64,000 nucleotides of DNA, taken from Lysinibacillus sp. JNUCC-52. GTDB taxonomy: Bacteria > Bacillota > Bacilli > Bacillales_A > Planococcaceae. The stretch covers positions 3,876,001 through 3,940,000 of the forward strand of contig NZ_CP065546.1 in NCBI RefSeq assembly GCF_015999545.1. The letters run 5' to 3'. The notes under the pieces were generated by a model, which worked only from the letters and a program-made list of their open reading frames with translations, was not told the origin of the DNA and searched no databases. The position numbers and the translations under genes were made by a program. This document shows positions 17,340-26,548 of the stretch, piece by piece (position 1 is the stretch's first letter; every line of letters starts with the position of its first letter).

Positions 17340-17861
17340 ATGGAAATTGCTATTGGGACAACGAATAAAGCGAAAATCCAATCAGTTCAAGCAATAGTTA
17401 ATCAATATTTTGAAAAAGTAAATTTTACATATTTTAAAGCACCTTCACAAGTTTCAGAACAACCAATAACTACTGAAGAAACAAGACTTGGCGCGATTAA
17501 TCGTGCAAAGAATACATCGATTGCTACTGGTGCTATGCTTTCTTTTGGACTAGAGGGTGGCGTGACGGAAATAGATGGTGATATGTACGTCTGTAACTGG
17601 GGAGCTCTTACATTAGCAGATGGTACGACATTTACAGCAGCAGGCGCACAAATTATTTTGCCAGAGGAAATTGCCCAGGAAATAAGAGCGGGCAAGGAGC
17701 TTGGGCCTGTAATGGAACAATACACTCAGCGATTAGATATTCGTCAAGGTACTGGGGCTGTGGGTATTTTTACGCAAGGAATTGTAACTCGTCAGACGAT
17801 GTTTGAGCATATTGTCGCGCTGCTTATTGGACAATATTTGTTCACAATAGCGCAAAAATAG
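17340..17861 (+). CDS. DUF84-family NTPase (inosine/xanthosine triphosphatase-like)
   Basis: The 173-residue protein starts MEIAIGTTNKAKIQSVQ, the GT(T/N)NxxKI(x)AV motif of DUF84/YjjX proteins related to ITPases, with PITTEETRLGAINRA and GLEGGV further on, both family signatures. YjjX members hydrolyse ITP/XTP or 8-oxo nucleotides to keep the nucleotide pool clean. AGAGGG is the ribosome binding site. It stands alone between ytoP and a lipoprotein gene. Substrate in this organism is unknown. Confidence 0.85.
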   Translation: MEIAIGTTNKAKIQSVQAIVNQYFEKVNFTYFKAPSQVSEQPITTEETRLGAINRAKNTSIATGAMLSFGLEGGVTEIDGDMYVCNWGALTLADGTTFTAAGAQIILPEEIAQEIRAGKELGPVMEQYTQRLDIRQGTGAVGIFTQGIVTRQTMFEHIVALLIGQYLFTIAQK

Positions 17862-17955
17862 TGTCTTTGAACTAGTGAGAATGGAGCAGTGATGTTGCAA
17901 CTTATCTAGAATTTTTTTAAAATAGAAAAAAGTTAGCAATGAAAGGAAGATAGAA

Positions 17956-18474
17956 ATGTCTCGTGTATGGCTACAAGCACTAGGATTACTGCTTTTACTA
18001 TTGGGGCTTTCTGGATGTAATCAATCGGATGATGAACAAATTGCTAGTGGACTTCAAATAACGGAAACGGTTTTTGAAGAAGAGCCAGAAGCATATACCG
18101 ACAAAATTGGTCATATACAATTGTTTTTACCGTCAAAATACAAAATTGATGATAGTTCAGATGCTTATAATATTTTAATATCAAAAGGAATGGACTCGTA
18201 TATTCTTTTTATCAATGATCGCGAAAAAGCCAATAGTAAACTCTATTATAATTTACTACAAGAAGATAGTTCGAAGAAAATTATCGATGAAACTACCTAT
18301 GAAAAGGATGGTATTTTCGGTTTTGCTGCTGTCTCTAAAACAGATAACAAAGATGAATTTGAGTTAATCGTAAGCTGTGGTGGCGTGAAAATGACAACCA
18401 TTTCTCTAGCAAAAAATATTGAAAATAATCTTCATGAGATGACGAAAATCGTTCATTCGGTTAAGATTAAATAA
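17956..18474 (+). CDS. predicted lipoprotein of unknown function
   Basis: The 172-residue protein has a signal peptide (hydrophobic LLLLLLGL) and a lipobox LSGC with the acylated cysteine at residue 21, so it should be anchored on the outer face of the cytoplasmic membrane. The mature part begins with an acidic linker and holds one alpha/beta domain of about 130 residues, with IQLFLPSKYKIDD, a later IFGFAAV and LIVSCGGVKM. I do not recognise the family. GAAAGGAAGA precedes ATG. It is followed by a weak hairpin and then ytpQ-ytpR. Confidence 0.78.
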   Translation: MSRVWLQALGLLLLLLGLSGCNQSDDEQIASGLQITETVFEEEPEAYTDKIGHIQLFLPSKYKIDDSSDAYNILISKGMDSYILFINDREKANSKLYYNLLQEDSSKKIIDETTYEKDGIFGFAAVSKTDNKDEFELIVSCGGVKMTTISLAKNIENNLHEMTKIVHSVKIK

Positions 18475-18494
18475 TTGCATAGTTTTGACCAGCG

Positions 18495-18524
18495 CGGTTC
18501 ACAAAATTATGTGAGCCGTTTCAT
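18495..18524 (+). terminator. possible weak terminator after the lipoprotein gene
   Basis: A 9-bp stem CGGTTCACA / TGTGAGCCG with one G-T pair, followed by a poor T run (TTTCATTAT). It may attenuate rather than stop transcription. Confidence 0.4.
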
Positions 18525-18547
18525 TATGAAGAAAGGACGTGAGCTAA

Positions 18548-19369
18548 TTGAAAAAAATAAAATCAGAGCAACTTGTGTCCCTATTAAAAAAGCAGTTAAG
18601 TGAGCAAAAATTTGATTTTCAATTTGATAAAAAGCAAGATAAATTACGCTTGAATCATAAAAAAATAGGCAAAGGGATGGAGCTCTCTTTACCAGGTATT
18701 TTAGCAAAATATAATGAAAAGCAAGAGGCTGCAATTGAAGAAGTTGTCTATACGATTGAGCAAACTTTTTTAGCGATGGAGCAGGAACAGGAGCGAGGCT
18801 TCAAAGAATCTGGGAAAATTTTTCCCGTAATTCGTGCAACATCCTATCCGAAAGCTTCTAAAGAAGGACATGCGTTTATCACGACAGAGCATTCTGCTGA
18901 AACACGTATTTTCTATGCGCTTGATTTAGGAAAAACATATCGCTTTATTGATGAATCGATGTTAGACACACTAAAATTGACAGAAGAACAAATTCGAGAA
19001 ATGGCACGATTTTCTGTCAAACAGCTACCAACCGTCTATAAACAAGATGAAGTAGCAGGAAATGTCTTTTATTTTGTGAATGCAAATGACGGCTATGATG
19101 CAAGTCGGATTTTAAACGAAAACTTTTTAAAAGAAATGCGAGCAAAAATGGAAGGTGATATGACGGTATCTGTACCTCATCAGGATGTATTAATACTAGG
19201 TGATATTCGTAATGAAACAGGGTATGATGTATTAGCACAGATGACGATGCATTTCTTTGCTGTCGGGACAGTACCGATTACGTCATTATCATTTATTTAT
19301 GAAGATGGGGAGCTTGAACCAATCTTTATATTAGCAAAAAACAGAGTAAAAAAGGAGCAAGAAAAATAA
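18548..19369 (+). CDS. ytpQ: DUF1444 protein YtpQ
   Basis: The 273-residue soluble protein resembles B. subtilis YtpQ (DUF1444), function unknown: GKGMELSLPGILAKY near residues 45-60 and FYALDLGKTYRFIDE in the middle are the recognisable blocks. It starts with TTG at 18548 behind AAAGGA about 10 bases upstream; no in-frame ATG fits better. Its TAA overlaps the ATG of ytpR by one base, so the pair is translationally coupled. Confidence 0.85.
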   Translation: MKKIKSEQLVSLLKKQLSEQKFDFQFDKKQDKLRLNHKKIGKGMELSLPGILAKYNEKQEAAIEEVVYTIEQTFLAMEQEQERGFKESGKIFPVIRATSYPKASKEGHAFITTEHSAETRIFYALDLGKTYRFIDESMLDTLKLTEEQIREMARFSVKQLPTVYKQDEVAGNVFYFVNANDGYDASRILNENFLKEMRAKMEGDMTVSVPHQDVLILGDIRNETGYDVLAQMTMHFFAVGTVPITSLSFIYEDGELEPIFILAKNRVKKEQEK

Positions 19370-19983
19370 TGAATGTATTTTACAACAAAGAGCATGTGGG
19401 AGATGTATTATTAGTACAATTGGCTACTGAGGCGATTGTGAAAACAGAGGTAGAGCGTGCTGGAGATATCGTCATTTTAAAAGAAGCACAAACAGGAGAA
19501 ATAAAAGCATTTAACTTATTTAATGCAAGCAAGTATGTTCAAGTTGAGGCACGAGGCAATGTCGAGCTTACACCAGAGTTTGTAGCACAGCTTGAAGCTG
19601 CTATTAAAAGCAATGGCGCTGCAATTAGCCTTGATGTAGATTTCACACCAAAATTCGTTGTTGGCTACGTTGAAACAAAAGAAAAGCATCCAAATGCCGA
19701 TAAATTAAGTATTTGTACTGTAAATGTAGGTGAACAAACGCTTCAAATTGTATGTGGTGCACCGAATGTTGATGCTGGTCAAAAAGTTGTTGTTGCTAAA
19801 ATTGGCGCTGTAATGCCTTCTGGAATGCTTATTAAAGAAGGAAATTTACGTGGGGTAGACTCATTTGGTATGTTATGCTCAGCGCGTGAATTAGCGATTC
19901 CGAATGCACCATCTGAGAAAGGTATTTTAGTTTTACCTGAGGATGCTGTAATAGGCAGCGCATTTGAGACACCATCTCGTTAA
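19369..19983 (+). CDS. ytpR: tRNA-binding domain protein YtpR
   Basis: The 204-residue protein has an N-terminal domain (about 1-85) and a C-terminal OB-fold of the EMAP-II/PheT type: VVGYVETKEKHPNADKLSIC, QIVCGAPNVDAGQKVVVAKIGA and GMLCSARELAI are the signature of the tRNA-binding domain also found at the N-terminus of PheT. The exact role is not established; RNA binding is expected. It overlaps ytpQ by one base and is followed by a terminator. Confidence 0.9.
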   Translation: MNVFYNKEHVGDVLLVQLATEAIVKTEVERAGDIVILKEAQTGEIKAFNLFNASKYVQVEARGNVELTPEFVAQLEAAIKSNGAAISLDVDFTPKFVVGYVETKEKHPNADKLSICTVNVGEQTLQIVCGAPNVDAGQKVVVAKIGAVMPSGMLIKEGNLRGVDSFGMLCSARELAIPNAPSEKGILVLPEDAVIGSAFETPSR

Positions 19984-20001
19984 TTATATAAGTTGTAAAA
20001 G

Positions 20002-20042
20002 AATCGTTAGACTACCAATAGCTGGTGGTATAACGATTTTTT
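20002..20042 (+). terminator. terminator after ytpR
   Basis: AATCGTTA pairs with TAACGATT with inner TACCA/TGGTA pairing; TTTTTT follows. Confidence 0.8.
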
Positions 20043-20188
20043 GTCTAGCTCGGGCCTATAAATACGAGTTTCTATATCATTTTTATGGTATGCTTTTTGA
20101 TGTGGACATTGAACTTAGTTTTAATAGTCGATTATTGAAAACTAAAACAATGCTATAAATGAAGTGTAAGAGAAATGAGTGAAACAAC

Positions 20189-23100
20189 GTGAATTGGTTT
20201 AAAAAGAAAATTGATAAAATTTTAAATAGAGATGAATATGAATATGATGAATATTATGAAGAGTACGAGGAACAACCAGAGCACCAACAGCCGTTAAATG
20301 AGCATTTGAATGAAACATCCGCTACAAAACAAAAAGCTTTCCGATTCCCTTTAATTGATGATGAAGAAGATAAGCTTCAAGCATCCCAATCAAAAGACGT
20401 GTTTGATCAAATGGATGACTCTTATGGATATATTGAAGATTTAACGTTGCCCAAACATTTAAATCATAAAATGGCAGATTCGCGTGTTTACGATATAGAG
20501 GTTTCTGGTATCCGTGAATTATTAGAAAATCGTTCGAAGAGAACTGGCAGAACGACGACAACACGCAGTCAGCCTAAACAGCAAGAATATCCAACGAAGG
20601 CAAGTATGATTTTCCGTGATGCACAAGTTGAGGCTAAACCTGTTCATAAGGAGCCAAGTGTAAAACAGGAAAGCAAAACGGAAGACATTTTAGCTCAGAA
20701 TCGAAAGCGCTTTGTGCCAACGGATGTCCCTTCGCCAGTTTATGGCTTTGCAAAACCAAGCCCGATTGAGCAGTTATTGAATAAACGGAAGGAAGAGAAA
20801 GAGGCTGAAACACCTTCCGTGGCTAAGTTTGCAAAAGAAGCGACAACAAATGAGCTTATTGAAAATATACTAGAAGAAAAAGAGCCTATCAAAGCCTCCA
20901 TCGATGTTCGTGAATTGCTTGAAATACCACGTTCAATTGAAGTGCCAACGAACCAAACAACTGCACTTGAGGAAGTTGAAGCAACGGAGCACAGCCAATC
21001 AGCGACTGAAGCGTATACAGAAGAACCTTCAAAGCAGCTGATTACATTTGAAGATGTAGCTGAGCATAGCCAATCGGCGGATGAAGTATGTATGGAAGCG
21101 CCATCGAAGCAACCGATTACATTCGAGGAAGTTGCGGCAGATCAACAAAATCTAATAACAGATGACGATCATTTAGAGTTACCTGTACCCCAAACGACAT
21201 CCATTACGATGAATTTTGAAGAGCAAATTAAAGATGCGGTACAGCAAGAACTAGCTGTCGAGCAGCTTTCTGCTGATCAGTCAGAAATTCATGTCAAAGA
21301 AGTAGTTGTTGAGCAATTACAAATTGAGAATTCTACAATTCACATTGGGGAAGTGACAGTGGTTCAGCCAACGAATGAAGAGGACCAACAAGAAATAGTA
21401 GAGGATTCAGCTGTAAAGCAAGAAAAGAGCCGTATTCCATTTAATGTTTTAATGTTAAAAACAGATAAAGAGAAATGGCGAATTTCACAGCAACTAAAAG
21501 CGATATCCAAAACTTCTACAGAAGAAAAGCTAAATGAGAGTGCGTTTACTCGCGATAATTATGGAGCTGTAGCGTTGTCAGAAGACAAACAAACACCTTC
21601 TCCTATTGTAGAAGTAGAGCAATCAATGCAAGAGCCATCATCGAGAGAGACTGAGACGGAAAGTATTTCTGTTATTACGATGTCACCTGTAGCAACGATG
21701 ACATCTTTGCCAACAAAAGAAAATATAGCGGTTGAAGCTGAGGCGATTGAAGAAATTGCAGCAACAACGTTTGAAGAAAATGTTTTACTTCAAACAGAAA
21801 CTACAGATATTAAAGTTGAGCCATTGGAAGAAGATTTAGCACCAATACTGTTTGAAGAAAATAAAGTACCTTCACAAGAAATTACAAGTATTGAAGCTGG
21901 AGCAATCGAAAACAAGCCAGCAATAATGATTGAAGAAAATGCTTTATCACAAGCAGAAAATACAGTAATGGATGCTGAGGTAATCGAAGAAACGACAGCG
22001 CCAGTGTTAACAAATCATGATTTACCAAATGCCGAACTTACAGAAACAACAATTGCTATTCAAAGCATTGAAAAAGCTGAAATAGTAGAGGGAAATCAGA
22101 CTGATGCATTGGTAATTTCGGAGGTTGAAGCGAAAGAAAATGAAGTTATACCTCAAAAGCCTGTTCATGTTTATCAAAAACCGACGGATGAATTTTTAGA
22201 GCCGCCTGAGGAAAAAACACAAGATACAGAGTGGATGGAGCAACAAGGGGACACACTAGTGGAAGCACTATCTTATTTCCAAGTGTCAGCGCAAATTGAA
22301 TCGATTATGCAAGGTCCAGCGGTAACACAATTTGAAATTACAGTAAGTCATGGTACGAAGGTAAGTAAAATTCGTAACTTAGCTGATGATTTGAAACTTG
22401 CTTTAGCTGCAAAGGATATTCGAATTCAGGCGCCGATTCCAGGAAAAAGCTCTATCGGAATAGAAATTCCTAACCGAGTATCTCGTGCTGTTCGTTTATC
22501 AGAAGTGACAAATAGTGCTTCATTCCTCGATTCCGATTCACCATTAGAAGCGGCACTAGGTCTGGACTTAACAGGGAAGCCTGTGACGATTGATTTACGT
22601 AAAATGCCGCATGGCTTAATTGCTGGGGCGACTGGATCAGGTAAGTCTGTTTGTATTAATTCTATTTTAGTTAGTCTATTGTATAAAGCAGCACCACATG
22701 AATTAAAACTGATGCTAATTGATCCAAAAATGGTAGAACTTGCTCCGTTCAATCATATTCCTCATTTAGTCAGTCCAGTCATTACGGATGTAAAGGCTGC
22801 AACAGCAGCGTTAAAATGGGCAGTTGAGGAAATGGAGCGACGTTATCAGTTATTTGCTCATGCAGGTGCACGTGACATTACACGTTATAATGCTTTAGCA
22901 GAAAAAAATAAAGAGCATAGTTTAAAATTGCCGTATATTTTAATTGTCATTGATGAGTTAGCAGACTTAATGATGATGTCGCCTGCTGATGTCGAGGAAG
23001 CGATTTGTCGTATTGCTCAAAAGGCACGTGCTTGTGGTATACATTTAATTGTTGCAACACAAAGACCTTCTGTAGATGTTATTACAGGTCTTATTAAATC

Positions 23101-23578
23101 CAATATCCCTACACGAATTGCCTTTGCGGTATCTTCACAAATCGATTCACGTACAATATTAGATGGGCAAGGAGCAGAGCGATTATTGGGACGAGGCGAT
23201 ATGCTATATTTAGGTAATGGCATGTCTGCACCAGTACGTTTGCAAGGGACATTTGTTACTGATGATGAAATCGAATCAATTATCGAGCATGTTCGTGAGC
23301 AAGGCGAACCAGATTATATATTCGACCAAGAGGAACTTTTAAAGAAATCTGAAGTATCGGCAGAGCAAGATGATCTGTTTGAGGATGTTTGCCGTTTTGT
23401 TTATGAGCAAGGTGGGGCCTCTACATCTCTTATTCAACGTAAGTATCATATCGGCTATAATCGTGCTGCACGATTAATTGATATGTTAGAATCTCATGGT
23501 TTTGTGTCGGAGGCAAGAGGCAGTAAACCACGTGAAAGCTATATTACTGAACAAGATTTAATTGCTATGTTTGAATAA
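20189..23578 (+). CDS. sftA: soluble FtsK/SpoIIIE-type DNA translocase SftA
   Basis: The 1129-residue protein has no N-terminal membrane segments, which separates SftA (YtpS) from SpoIIIE. Residues about 1-690 are an acidic, low-complexity linker with repeats; the motor follows, with Walker A GATGSGKS (K819 at 22643), Walker B LIVIDELADLMMM near 918-930, and a C-terminal winged-helix gamma domain (SLIQRKYHIGYNRAARLIDMLE) that reads KOPS-like signals. SftA clears chromosomal DNA from the division septum. Start is GTG at 20189 (MNWFKKK, like Bacillus MSWL). An extended -10 TGCTATAAA at 20151-20159 may be its promoter. B. subtilis SftA is about 950 residues, so the linker here is longer. Confidence 0.93.
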   Translation: MNWFKKKIDKILNRDEYEYDEYYEEYEEQPEHQQPLNEHLNETSATKQKAFRFPLIDDEEDKLQASQSKDVFDQMDDSYGYIEDLTLPKHLNHKMADSRVYDIEVSGIRELLENRSKRTGRTTTTRSQPKQQEYPTKASMIFRDAQVEAKPVHKEPSVKQESKTEDILAQNRKRFVPTDVPSPVYGFAKPSPIEQLLNKRKEEKEAETPSVAKFAKEATTNELIENILEEKEPIKASIDVRELLEIPRSIEVPTNQTTALEEVEATEHSQSATEAYTEEPSKQLITFEDVAEHSQSADEVCMEAPSKQPITFEEVAADQQNLITDDDHLELPVPQTTSITMNFEEQIKDAVQQELAVEQLSADQSEIHVKEVVVEQLQIENSTIHIGEVTVVQPTNEEDQQEIVEDSAVKQEKSRIPFNVLMLKTDKEKWRISQQLKAISKTSTEEKLNESAFTRDNYGAVALSEDKQTPSPIVEVEQSMQEPSSRETETESISVITMSPVATMTSLPTKENIAVEAEAIEEIAATTFEENVLLQTETTDIKVEPLEEDLAPILFEENKVPSQEITSIEAGAIENKPAIMIEENALSQAENTVMDAEVIEETTAPVLTNHDLPNAELTETTIAIQSIEKAEIVEGNQTDALVISEVEAKENEVIPQKPVHVYQKPTDEFLEPPEEKTQDTEWMEQQGDTLVEALSYFQVSAQIESIMQGPAVTQFEITVSHGTKVSKIRNLADDLKLALAAKDIRIQAPIPGKSSIGIEIPNRVSRAVRLSEVTNSASFLDSDSPLEAALGLDLTGKPVTIDLRKMPHGLIAGATGSGKSVCINSILVSLLYKAAPHELKLMLIDPKMVELAPFNHIPHLVSPVITDVKAATAALKWAVEEMERRYQLFAHAGARDITRYNALAEKNKEHSLKLPYILIVIDELADLMMMSPADVEEAICRIAQKARACGIHLIVATQRPSVDVITGLIKSNIPTRIAFAVSSQIDSRTILDGQGAERLLGRGDMLYLGNGMSAPVRLQGTFVTDDEIESIIEHVREQGEPDYIFDQEELLKKSEVSAEQDDLFEDVCRFVYEQGGASTSLIQRKYHIGYNRAARLIDMLESHGFVSEARGSKPRESYITEQDLIAMFE

Positions 23579-23667
23579 GAATTGCAGTGTTTTCGTAAAG
23601 ATTATCTGACTTTCGTCAAAATTAGTTTTTTTAGAAAAGTTGCACATTTATCCTTGTGCATAAATAG

Positions 23668-23734
23668 TGCTATAATAGACAAGATGTTTTAACATAGTAC
23701 GTATTTTTCTGTACGTGTAAAGGTATTAATACCT
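23668..23734 (+). promoter_or_regulatory. murC promoter and palindromic leader
   Basis: Extended -10 TGCTATAAT (23668-23676) lacks a clear -35. About 45 bases downstream lies the perfect 14-bp palindrome AGGTATTAATACCT (23721-23734), and the remaining 65-base leader can pair AAATAC with GTATTT shortly before the ribosome binding site GGGGGG at 23787-23792. Confidence 0.5.
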
Positions 23735-23800
23735 AGTGCAAAATACGATACACCTAATAGATGATAGATGGGATTTTGTATTTCCCGGGGGGTTTAATTA

Positions 23801-25114
23801 ATGACAGTTTTTCATTTCACAGGCATTAAAGGTTCTGGCATGAGTTCGCTTGCACAAATCTTATTTGATGCTGGTGAACAAGTACAGGGCTCAGATATTG
23901 ATAAATATTTCTTTACGGAACAGCCGTTGCGTGAACGAAATATTCCAATTTTCACTTTTAATGCGGATAATATTAAAGAAGGTATGACAGTAATTGCAGG
24001 GAATGCTTTTCCTGATGACCATCCTGAATTAGTGCGAGCACGAGAAATTGGTGTAGAAATTATTCGTTATCACAAATTTCTTGGTGAGTATATCGGCAAT
24101 TACACATCGATTGCTATTACTGGCGCACATGGTAAAACATCTACAACGGGCTTAATGGCACATGTTGTAGGCGGCTATAAGCCAACTTCCTATTTAATCG
24201 GTGATGGTACAGGTGCAGGCCATGAAAATGCTAACTTCTTCGTGATGGAAGCGTGTGAATATCGTCGACACTTTTTAGCATATAATCCTGATTATGCAGT
24301 GATGACAAATATTGATTTCGACCATCCAGATTACTTTGCGAATATTGAAGATGTGTATGCAGCCTTCCAATCACTTGCTTTACAAGTGAAAAAGGCGATT
24401 ATCGCATGTGGCGATGATGAACATCTACAACGCATTCAAGCAAAAGTACCTGTTGTTTATTACGGTTTTGGCGCTGAAAATGACTTTGAGGCACGTAATG
24501 TTGAAAAAACAACAGAAGGCACAACATTTGATGTTTTTGTGCGTAATGAATTTTATAGTACTTTCTTTATCCCATTATTTGGCGACCATGCAGTGTTAAA
24601 TACACTAGCTGTTATTACACTTTGCCAATATGAAGGTATTTCATCTGAAATTATTCAAGAACGTTTAAACACGTATAAAGGTGTAAAAAGACGTTTTACA
24701 GAATCGAATATTGGGGATCATGTTTTAATCGATGATTATGCACACCATCCAACAGAAATCCGTGCAACGATTCAATCGGCTAGACAAAAATATCCTGAAC
24801 GTGAATTAGTAGCGATATTCCAGCCGCATACATTCACGCGTACACAAGCGTTTTTACAGGACTTTGCAGACAGCCTTAGTTTGGCTGATACAGCATACTT
24901 ATGTGATATATTTGGTTCTGCAAGGGAAACACAAGGTGCACTTTCCATTCAGGATTTAGCTTCACTTATTGACGGGAGTGCTGTAATTACTACAGAAGGT
25001 ATCGACGTGTTAACAAAGCATAAAGACGCAGTATTCTTATTTATGGGTGCTGGCGATGTTCACAAGTTCCAAGATGCCTTTGAAGATGTACTTAAAAGCA
25101 ACGAAACAGCTTAA
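23801..25114 (+). CDS. murC: UDP-N-acetylmuramate-L-alanine ligase MurC
   Basis: The 437-residue cytosolic Mur ligase adds L-Ala to UDP-MurNAc, the first amino acid of the peptidoglycan stem. The N-terminal Rossmann motif [12 protein letters not shown], the ATP site [10 protein letters not shown] (from residue 108), [11 protein letters not shown] and the ligase signature [10 protein letters not shown] are all present, and the whole sequence follows B. subtilis MurC closely. It is preceded by a 222-base intergenic region after sftA with its own promoter and followed by a terminator whose stem starts inside the coding sequence. Confidence 0.97.
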   Translation: MTVFHFTGIKGSGMSSLAQILFDAGEQVQGSDIDKYFFTEQPLRERNIPIFTFNADNIKEGMTVIAGNAFPDDHPELVRAREIGVEIIRYHKFLGEYIGNYTSIAITGAHGKTSTTGLMAHVVGGYKPTSYLIGDGTGAGHENANFFVMEACEYRRHFLAYNPDYAVMTNIDFDHPDYFANIEDVYAAFQSLALQVKKAIIACGDDEHLQRIQAKVPVVYYGFGAENDFEARNVEKTTEGTTFDVFVRNEFYSTFFIPLFGDHAVLNTLAVITLCQYEGISSEIIQERLNTYKGVKRRFTESNIGDHVLIDDYAHHPTEIRATIQSARQKYPERELVAIFQPHTFTRTQAFLQDFADSLSLADTAYLCDIFGSARETQGALSIQDLASLIDGSAVITTEGIDVLTKHKDAVFLFMGAGDVHKFQDAFEDVLKSNETA

Positions 25115-25138
25115 TCCGCAAGGAATAAGCTGTTTTTT
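25104..25138 (+). terminator. terminator overlapping the end of murC
   Basis: AACAGCTTA (25105-25113) pairs with TAAGCTGTT (25126-25134), then TTTT. The 5' arm includes the last codons and part of the stop codon. Confidence 0.88.
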
Positions 25139-25160
25139 CTCAAATATGAGAAGGATTTAA

Positions 25161-25185
25161 GTTTTATTTGTCGAAGATAAGGTAA
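25161..25185 (+). promoter_or_regulatory. possible sigma-B promoter for ytxG
   Basis: GTTTTA (25161-25166), 13-bp spacer, AGGTAA (25180-25185) against the sigma-B consensus GTTTAA-N12/15-GGGWAW. The ytxGHJ operon of B. subtilis is part of the sigma-B general stress regulon, which supports the reading. Confidence 0.5.
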
Positions 25186-25231
25186 GTAATAGTATACAGA
25201 GAGAAATTATTACTAGCAGGAGGTCTATTTT

Positions 25232-25738
25232 ATGGAAGTCATTTTGTATATTGCAGCAATAATAGCAGCGATCGGTTTTTTATTCTTATGTGTGAGCGTC
25301 GGTATGACGTTATTTTCACTCAAGTCAATACTTAACAGTTTATCTGGAACATTAGCAGGCATTGAAAAACAAATGGAAGGGATTACACGTGAAACGACTT
25401 CTTTGTTAATTAAAACAAATAGCCTAGCGGAAGATATTCAACAAAAATCTGAGCAATTAAATACCGTTGTTCATGCAGTAAAAGGAATGGGCGACTCTGT
25501 AAATGGTTTAAATGCCTCAGTGCAGCAAATTACGTCATCTATTTCAAAAAGCGTTGAACAGAATGAAGAAAAAATCGCACAAGTTGTTCAATGGAGTAAT
25601 GTCGCAATGGGCATTGCAGATAAATGGAAAAAGCGTAAAGTAATTGAGCAGGCACCAGAAATAATGCCTGAGGACGTATATAGTTTTGAGGAAGTTCAGA
25701 CGGACAAGCCAAAAAGAAAATGGGGTCGCAAAAAATAA
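25232..25738 (+). CDS. ytxG: DUF948 general stress protein YtxG
   Basis: The 168-residue protein has an N-terminal membrane segment (about residues 3-25, ILYIAAIIAAIGFLFLCVSVGM), a long amphipathic helical region of the DUF948/methyl-accepting-like type (25-125) and a basic C-terminus (KPKRKWGRKK). It matches B. subtilis YtxG, a general stress protein of unknown mechanism. AGGAGGTC is 8 bases before ATG. It is followed by ytxH after 134 bases with no terminator seen, so the two probably form one stress operon. Confidence 0.88.
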   Translation: MEVILYIAAIIAAIGFLFLCVSVGMTLFSLKSILNSLSGTLAGIEKQMEGITRETTSLLIKTNSLAEDIQQKSEQLNTVVHAVKGMGDSVNGLNASVQQITSSISKSVEQNEEKIAQVVQWSNVAMGIADKWKKRKVIEQAPEIMPEDVYSFEEVQTDKPKRKWGRKK

Positions 25739-25872
25739 TTATTATTTAGCTGGTGCTTTCTTAACGCCAGCTGAATATAAATAAAGCCTTAGGCGATTTA
25801 TATTGTATGACACATTCAAGTGGAAATACATACGTCTAGGCGCATTAGATTATAAAATGGGAGGAATTGTCC

Positions 25873-26376
25873 ATGACTACACAAAAGCCAAACTTTAACG
25901 AAGTGAAGGAACAACAACTAGAAAGTACATTGCCACAGCTTTATAATTCGCAAGATTCGATCTATGAAGAGGAGCGTGTAAATATGAAAGATTTCGTCAT
26001 TGGCGCTTTAGTTGGGGGTATAGTGGGTGCAGCTGCAGGGTTACTATTAGCTCCGAAATCAGGGAAAGATTTACGTAGTGATGTGGCAGTGCAAGCTGTT
26101 AATTTAAAAGATAAAAGTGCGGATTTATCATCAACAGCTAAAGATAAAACAGTGCAATTATCAAAACAAATCCAAGAGCAATCTTCGCAATTGGTTGAAA
26201 AAGTAAAGACACTCAAGACTGCAAAAGCACCAACTGTTTTTGATGATGGTACGGTCTCTTTCGAAGGGGAAGAGCCACTTGAGGACTTTATCGATGATGC
26301 TAAATCAGAACAAGAAGAAGTGTCAGAAAAAAAGGAAAAAACGGATGAAGAGAAAGCACAAGAAGTCCGTGCATAG
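25873..26376 (+). CDS. ytxH: YtxH-domain general stress protein
   Basis: The 167-residue protein carries the YtxH motif VIGALVGGIVGAAAGLLLAPKSGKDLR (about residues 41-67), a glycine-zipper-like membrane segment, followed by a Ser/Thr/Lys-rich helical stretch and an acidic tail. ATG 25873 has GGGAGGA 7 bases upstream. A second start is possible at ATG 25984 (MKDFVIGALVGG), preceded by AGAGGAG at 25968-25974, which would give the 130-residue form typical of many YtxH proteins. Function is unknown; stress association is by orthology. Confidence 0.85.
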   Translation: MTTQKPNFNEVKEQQLESTLPQLYNSQDSIYEEERVNMKDFVIGALVGGIVGAAAGLLLAPKSGKDLRSDVAVQAVNLKDKSADLSSTAKDKTVQLSKQIQEQSSQLVEKVKTLKTAKAPTVFDDGTVSFEGEEPLEDFIDDAKSEQEEVSEKKEKTDEEKAQEVRA

Positions 26377-26400
26377 TATAAAAAATTAATAGAGAACATT

Positions 26401-26490
26401 CGTTGATGATGCAAAGGGCGATAACTCTTACGGGGTTGCACTTACATGCTAAGCCGTAAAGCAGCTGCCTTAGCAGACATCAACGATATA
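26401..26490. repeat. structured intergenic element
   Basis: CGTTGATG (26401-26408) can pair with CATCAACG (26478-26485), enclosing GCTAAG (26448-26453) and CTTAGC (26469-26474). Part of it (GCAAAG...CGA.ACT....CGG.GT.GCACT...AGCTGCCTTAG..ACATC) recurs at about 6013-6079. It is probably a dispersed intergenic repeat or a small structured RNA. Confidence 0.5.
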
Positions 26491-26492
26491 GC

Positions 26493-26532
26493 AAAAAGTG
26501 TTAGATTGATTGTAATCAATCTAACACTTTTT
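26493..26532. terminator. bidirectional terminator between ytxH and the FtsA-like gene
   Basis: Perfect 19-bp inverted repeat (26493-26511, 26514-26532), with A runs at the left and T runs at the right, so it works on both strands. Confidence 0.93.
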
Positions 26533-26548
26533 CTTTGTGTACACGTGC

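Noticed and set aside
19964..20158. 64-codon frame after ytpR
   Set aside because: It starts inside ytpR, runs through the terminator, and has no ribosome binding site or recognisable content.
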